Below, piece by piece: positions 59,836-64,000 of a DNA stretch of 64,000 bases. Numbering within the stretch: position 1 is the first letter of the stretch; each line of letters begins with the position of its first letter. This stretch comes from JANWHQ01 sp963775275 (GTDB lineage: Bacteria > Pseudomonadota > Alphaproteobacteria > Caulobacterales > Caulobacteraceae), in the NCBI GenBank assembly GCA_963775275.1, contig CAVZII010000005.1:248001-312000 (forward strand), given 5' to 3'. A program made the position numbers and the translations under genes. The notes under the pieces were generated by a model that was not told the DNA's origin, searched no databases, and worked only from the letters and a program-made list of their open reading frames with translations.

Positions 59836-61620
59836 ATGGAAAACGATTTCAAGAATTTGATCCTGTTCGTCGCCTGCGCGCTCGTGCTCATGGCGGTCTA
59901 CCAGTTCTTCGTGCTGGGGCCCGAGGCCAAGCGCCGCCAGGTCGAAGCCAAGGCGCGCGCCGCCGCGGAAGAACAGGCGCCCAAGACGCCGTCGGCGCCT
60001 CCCGCGAGCCTGACCATCTCGCGCGGCCAGGCGCTGGCCCAGAGCCAGCGCGTGCCGATCGACACCCCGAGCCTGAAGGGATCGATCTCCCTGACCGGCG
60101 CGCGGATCGACGACCTGCTCCTGAAGAAGTATCGCGAGACGCTCGCGCCGAGCTCGCCGCTGGTGGAGCTGTTCCGCCCCGAGGGCGCCGCCTCGGCCTA
60201 TTTCGCGCACTTCGGCTGGACCGGGACCAACCTGCAGGGACTGCCCGACGACGAGACGCCCTGGATGCTGGTCAGCGGCACGCAGCTTTCGCCAGGCCAT
60301 CCGATTGTCTTGAGCTATCAATCGCCCCAGGGGTTGAAGTTCACGCGCACCATCAGCGTGGACCGGGACTACATGTTCACGGTCAAGGACACGGTCGCGA
60401 ACCTCGGCGCCACGGCAGAGGCCATCTGGCCGTTCGCGACCGTGCAGCGCCACGGCCTGCCGGCCGACATCTTCAAGGCGATCAACGTCCACCAGGGCGC
60501 GGTCGGCTGGCTGAACGACCAACTGCGGCCGGAAGCCTACAGGGCCTGGAAGAAGAAGGGCGAGATCGACTACGCCTCGCGCGGCGGCTGGCTCGGGATC
60601 ACCGACAAATACTGGCTCGCCGCCCTGGTCCCCGAGCAGGGCGAACAGATACGCGCGAGCTACCGGGTCAGCCCGGATCAGGGCGTCGACATCTATGACA
60701 CGAGCTTCCTGGGCCAGAGCCGCAACCTCGCCCCCGGCCAGCAAACGACCGAGACGACCAGGCTGTTCGCCGGCGCCAAGACCGCGCCCCTGCTGGCGGA
60801 CTACTCCAAGACGCTCGGCATCCCACAGTTCGACCGCGCGGTGGACTGGGGACGCCTGTGGTTCCTGACCCGGCCCGCGTTCGCGACCCTGGAGTTTTTC
60901 TATCATCACGTCGGCAACTTCGGCGTCGCGATCCTGCTGCTGACCGTATGCGTGCGCGTCCTGCTCTTCTGGCCGGCCCAGAAGAGCTACGAGTTGATGA
61001 CGCGGATGAAGAAGTTCCAGCCCGAGGTGGAAAAGATCCGCCAGAAGTACAAGGAGGATCCGTCCAAGCTGCAGCAGGAGACGATGGCGCTCTATCAGCG
61101 TGAACGGATCAATCCGTTCATGGGCTGCCTGCCGGTGCTGGCCACCTTTCCGGTGTTCTTGGCCCTGTTCAAGGTGCTGAGCGTCACCATCGAGATGCGC
61201 CAGGCCCCCTTCTTCGGCTGGGTCAAGGACCTGTCCGCGCCCGATCCGACGACGCTGTGGAACCTGTTCGGCCTGATTCCCTGGGATCCGGCGACGGCGC
61301 CGATGATCGGCGGCCTGCTCGGCGGGACGCTGCACGTGGGCGTCTGGGCGATCGCCTACGGCTTCACCATGTGGCTGACCCAGAGCATGACCCCCACGGC
61401 GGGCATGGACCCCACCCAGCAGAAGATGATGCAGTTCATGCCCTGGATCTTCATGTTCGTGCTGGCGAGGTTCACCGTCGGGCTGCTGATCTACTACACG
61501 TGGTCGAACATGCTTTCGCTGGTGCAGCAGTACGTGATCATGCACCGGTTCAAGGTGGACAATCCGATCGACGCCTTCGTCGAGCGCTTGCGCAACCAGA
61601 TAAAGCCTCCAGACAAGTGA
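59836..61620 (+). CDS. yidC: Membrane protein insertase YidC
   Basis: A 594-residue inner-membrane insertase. One N-terminal helix (LILFVACALVLMAVYQFFVL), a large periplasmic beta domain from about 60 to 340, and the five conserved helices beginning at GNFGVAILLLTVCVRVLLFW, which contains the conserved Arg of the hydrophilic groove; then the coiled C1 loop FQPEVEKIRQKYKEDPSKLQ, and FMPWIFMFVLARFTVGLLIY. It inserts membrane proteins with or without Sec. It begins 45 bp after rnpA; no yidD is present between. Confidence 0.97.
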   Translation: MENDFKNLILFVACALVLMAVYQFFVLGPEAKRRQVEAKARAAAEEQAPKTPSAPPASLTISRGQALAQSQRVPIDTPSLKGSISLTGARIDDLLLKKYRETLAPSSPLVELFRPEGAASAYFAHFGWTGTNLQGLPDDETPWMLVSGTQLSPGHPIVLSYQSPQGLKFTRTISVDRDYMFTVKDTVANLGATAEAIWPFATVQRHGLPADIFKAINVHQGAVGWLNDQLRPEAYRAWKKKGEIDYASRGGWLGITDKYWLAALVPEQGEQIRASYRVSPDQGVDIYDTSFLGQSRNLAPGQQTTETTRLFAGAKTAPLLADYSKTLGIPQFDRAVDWGRLWFLTRPAFATLEFFYHHVGNFGVAILLLTVCVRVLLFWPAQKSYELMTRMKKFQPEVEKIRQKYKEDPSKLQQETMALYQRERINPFMGCLPVLATFPVFLALFKVLSVTIEMRQAPFFGWVKDLSAPDPTTLWNLFGLIPWDPATAPMIGGLLGGTLHVGVWAIAYGFTMWLTQSMTPTAGMDPTQQKMMQFMPWIFMFVLARFTVGLLIYYTWSNMLSLVQQYVIMHRFKVDNPIDAFVERLRNQIKPPDK

Positions 61621-61648
61621 CCGACGGGCCATTACAACGGCGCCGGCG

Positions 61649-62296
61649 GTGACCGCGAATTCCGCTTTCTCGGACGAAGCGCTGGAAGCTGCGCGCAAGC
61701 TGTTCGCCAAGCCCGTCGTCTTCGTCATGGGCGCGGCCCGGACCGAGCAGCTGCCGGACCCAGCCTTGCCCGAGATCGCGTTCGCGGGCCGCTCGAACGT
61801 GGGCAAGTCCTCGCTGATCAACGCCCTGACCGGTCGGCGCGACCTCGCCAGGGCTTCGTCCGAGCCAGGCCGGACGCAGGAGGTGAACTTCTTCCTGCTG
61901 GACGGGCGGCTGAGGCTCGTGGACCTGCCGGGCTACGGTTTCGCCAAGGCGCCCATGGCCGCGGCCCGAAAGTTCCAGAACCTCGGCCGGGCCTATCTGC
62001 GGGGGCGGCCCAACCTGAAGCGGGTGTTCCTGCTGATCGACGCCCGCCACGGTCTCAAGCCGGTGGACCTGGACGCGATGGGGGCGCTGGACCAGGCGGC
62101 GGTCTCCTACCAGGTCGTCCTGACCAAGGCCGACAAGCTGAAGACCGAGGACGTCGCCAACGCCGCCGCGCGCGCCGCCGGGCAGGTCTCCAAGCGGCCC
62201 GCCGCCTTCCCGCGGGTCATCGCCGTCTCGGCAAGATCAGGGCTGGGGCTGGAGGCGTTGAAAGCCGAGGCGGCCGAAGCCTGGGGCGCGATCTGA
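61649..62296 (+). CDS. engB: Ribosome biogenesis GTPase YihA/EngB
   Basis: A 215-residue essential TRAFAC GTPase for 50S assembly. G1 is AGRSNVGKSSLINALTG, G2 in SSEPGRTQEVNFF, G3 DLPGYGFAKAP, G4 LTKADKLK and G5 VSARSGLGLEAL. The start codon is GTG at 61649, 28 bp after yidC. The tight position after yidC is standard in alphaproteobacteria. The following gene has its own ribosome-binding site and a 103-bp gap. Confidence 0.97.
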   Translation: MTANSAFSDEALEAARKLFAKPVVFVMGAARTEQLPDPALPEIAFAGRSNVGKSSLINALTGRRDLARASSEPGRTQEVNFFLLDGRLRLVDLPGYGFAKAPMAAARKFQNLGRAYLRGRPNLKRVFLLIDARHGLKPVDLDAMGALDQAAVSYQVVLTKADKLKTEDVANAAARAAGQVSKRPAAFPRVIAVSARSGLGLEALKAEAAEAWGAI

Positions 62297-62399
62297 AGGC
62301 GCTGAACCCGAGAGCGCCCATCGCGCAGCCGGATTAACGCAATCCTAGTCGGACCAGCCGATGATGCCCGCTCCATCCGCCGGGGATTTGGAGGGGGCG

Positions 62400-64000
62400 A
62401 TGCAGGGCGACCAACCCCGCCCATCGCACGGCGCCCGCGCAGCCGGGCCGACAATCGCAGCGCCCCTGAGGCGCGCCGTAGCAGAAGCGACGAAGCTGTG
62501 CGCCCTGGCCATGGGCGTGGCGCTGCTCGCCTGGCTGAGCCTTGCGCTGACCCACCCGCGAGGCCGGGTCGCGCCGATCTGGCTGCCCAACGCCCTTTGG
62601 CTGACCGCTCTGATGCGCCGGCCCGTGCGTCATTGGCCGGCGATCATGATCGCCGGCCTCGTGGGCAATATCGGCGCCGACCTCGCCGAAGGCGACAGCT
62701 GGGCGCTGGCCGCTGGCTTGGCCGTCGCCAATGGCGTGGAAGCAATGTGCTGCGCCGTCGCCGTACGTCTGCTTCTGCGCGGCCGCCTGCAGCTCGATCG
62801 CCTGAACCAGATGGGGATATTCGCCGGAGTCGCCTTCGCCTCGGCGGCGGTAGGAGGCGCGATCGGCGCGGGCTGGCTGCAGCTCGTGTCCGGGCGCCCG
62901 CTCGGAATCAGCGCCGCCATGTGGGCCGGCGCCGACGCGCTCGGCCTGATGACGCTGACGCCGCCCTTGCTGGCGATCGCCCAAGGGGCTCTCAACAATC
63001 TCAGGCGGGTCGAGTTCTCCGGTCGCGCACCCCTGGTGCTGTCGAGCCTGGCTGTCGTCGTCCTCGGGTCCGTCATCGCGCCCGCACATCCCCTGATCCT
63101 GCTGACGCCGCCGGTCCTGATCTTTGCGGCGCTGCAGCTGGAGATGGCCGGCGCGGCCATAGGCTCGCTGCTGGTCATGGGCGCCGTGCTGGCCTTCCTG
63201 GGCGCGGGCCTAGCGCCCGTCACCATGGTGGGCCGCTCTCACGCGGAGCAATTGCTAGCGCTGCAGGCCTTCCTGTTCTCGACCACGCTCCTGACTTTCC
63301 CAGTGGCGGCCGTGCTTGCGCGCCGGCGCGAGCTGGAGGGCGCGCTGGTGGAAGCGCACGAGCTGGCCGTCCGCGCCGAAGAAATCTCGGGCGTCGGGCA
63401 CTGGCGCTACGATCATGTGACCGGGGTCATGTCCTGGTCCCGGCAGATGTTCCGAATCTACGGCCTCGATCCTGCCGAAACGGCGCCGGAGCTTCACCAC
63501 ACGGTGACGGCCTGTCATCCCGAGGACCGCGAAAGGCTGGAAGCCCACCGCCGCGACCATGCAGACGAGGACGCGGAGATCGAGGTCCGCATCATCCGCC
63601 CGGACGGCGAGGTGCGGCACGTCGTCGCCAAGGGAACGGTCGAAAAGGACGCCGCCGGCAGGGTCACCAGCCGCATCGGAACGCTGGCGGACGTCACCGG
63701 GGTCAAGCGCGCCGAAGCCGCCGCCCGTGAAAGCGAGGAACGCTATCGGGTCCTGGCCGAGAACGCGCCGGACATGATCACGCGGACCAAGCTGGACGGC
63801 GAGGTCGCCTATGTCTCGCCGAGCTCGGTGCGGGTGCTCGGCTACACGCCCGAAGAGATGTCTCACCAGAACCCGCAGGAGATGGTCCACCCCGACGACC
63901 TCGAGCGGGTGATGGCGGGCATCTTCAGGCTGATCGAGGAGCGCCTGCAGCGGCTTCCGGAACCGATCCAGTACCGCGCCAGGAACAAGGCCGGCGAATG
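62400..64000 (+). CDS. MASE1-PAS sensor protein (cut by window end)
   Basis: At least 533 residues, open at the right edge. ATG 62400 has GGAGGGGG 6 bp upstream; two ATGs at 62361 and 62364 are alternatives. An N-terminal MASE1 membrane domain of about eight helices runs from LCALAMGVALLAWLSLALTH and RVAPIWLPNALWLTALMRR through FASAAVGGAIGAGWLQLVSG to LFSTTLLTFPVAAVLARRRE. Two PAS domains follow: SGVGHWRYDHVTGVMSWS with its PAC, then ERYRVLAENAPDMITRTKLD and VSPSSVRVLGYTPEEM with HPDDLERV. The output domain (histidine kinase or GGDEF) is outside the window. Confidence 0.9.
   Translation, partial: MQGDQPRPSHGARAAGPTIAAPLRRAVAEATKLCALAMGVALLAWLSLALTHPRGRVAPIWLPNALWLTALMRRPVRHWPAIMIAGLVGNIGADLAEGDSWALAAGLAVANGVEAMCCAVAVRLLLRGRLQLDRLNQMGIFAGVAFASAAVGGAIGAGWLQLVSGRPLGISAAMWAGADALGLMTLTPPLLAIAQGALNNLRRVEFSGRAPLVLSSLAVVVLGSVIAPAHPLILLTPPVLIFAALQLEMAGAAIGSLLVMGAVLAFLGAGLAPVTMVGRSHAEQLLALQAFLFSTTLLTFPVAAVLARRRELEGALVEAHELAVRAEEISGVGHWRYDHVTGVMSWSRQMFRIYGLDPAETAPELHHTVTACHPEDRERLEAHRRDHADEDAEIEVRIIRPDGEVRHVVAKGTVEKDAAGRVTSRIGTLADVTGVKRAEAAARESEERYRVLAENAPDMITRTKLDGEVAYVSPSSVRVLGYTPEEMSHQNPQEMVHPDDLERVMAGIFRLIEERLQRLPEPIQYRARNKAGE

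Noticed and set aside
1..64000. CRISPR arrays, prophage, transposases, defence islands, rRNA and tRNA genes.
   Set aside because: No regular short repeats with spacers, no integrase, transposase or phage structural genes, and no cloverleaf-like or rRNA sequence was recognised by reading; a tRNAscan and Infernal run would be the proper check.

Overview
The window is high-GC, densely packed bacterial chromosome, most likely from an alphaproteobacterium of the order Caulobacterales (a Phenylobacterium or Caulobacter relative). The evidence is the gene set (rpmH-rnpA-yidC-engB cluster, DUF1285-NUDIX-cca cluster, a large TonB-dependent receptor, an HTH protein with a C-terminal membrane anchor), the frequent 1-4 bp ATGA-type overlaps, and a TTAA-N7-TTAA motif of the CtrA type. 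This assignment is inference from gene content; no rRNA or other taxonomic marker lies in the window. I see no prophage, CRISPR array, transposase or tRNA gene.

Layout. 0.1-5.6 kb: hemF on the plus strand faces a minus-strand run DUF1285 > NUDIX > cca > amidotransferase > phosphatase, plus a GNAT gene; cca is split by a frameshift. 5.8-12.3 kb: an MFS transporter, a secreted protein made of five cysteine-bearing modules, a VOC fragment, dihydroorotase with a GT9 gene, and ygfZ. 12.3-12.9 kb: an unusual AT-rich gene-free island ahead of a TonB-dependent receptor (12.9-16.2 kb). 16.4-21.1 kb: an OmpR-type two-component system diverging from tag-rnhB-pirin. 21.2-27.8 kb: a tripartite RND efflux operon (outer membrane factor, adaptor, pump) diverging from a TetR regulator, with a perfect inverted repeat between them. 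27.9-32.2 kb: PilZ protein, amidohydrolase, FAD oxidoreductase and an orphan ParB-like protein. 32.3-36.7 kb: a MacAB/DevBCA-like ABC exporter with two permeases. 36.7-38.9 kb: modABC for molybdate. 39-45.3 kb: small regulators (LuxR-type with membrane anchor, XRE), a lone pstB, a phosphate-selective-type porin and a cytochrome c.

45.5-56.2 kb holds a Tat-exported DUF885 protein, a glycine-zipper protein, an NRDE protein, an acetyltransferase, an IclR regulator diverging from an acyl-CoA synthetase with a palindrome between them, a helical protein paired with a degenerate receiver protein, an M28 peptidase, a DUF72 protein and a small cysteine-rich secreted protein behind a CtrA-like site. 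Two related CTAG-ended hairpin elements follow (56.18-56.35 kb). Then come MarR, its probable operator, a Rieske oxygenase and a degenerate, frameshifted esterase-like gene. The window ends with rpmH-rnpA-yidC-engB (ribosome, RNase P, membrane insertase, ribosome-assembly GTPase) and the start of a MASE1-PAS sensor that runs off the edge.

Most of the window is ordinary. The observations most worth checking are the paired hairpin elements, the two reading-frame breaks (cca and the esterase-like gene, both looking like one surplus base), the nested reading frames at 40.3-41.0 kb, the five-module cysteine protein, the pseudo-receiver pair and the AT-rich island with a minus-strand terminator.
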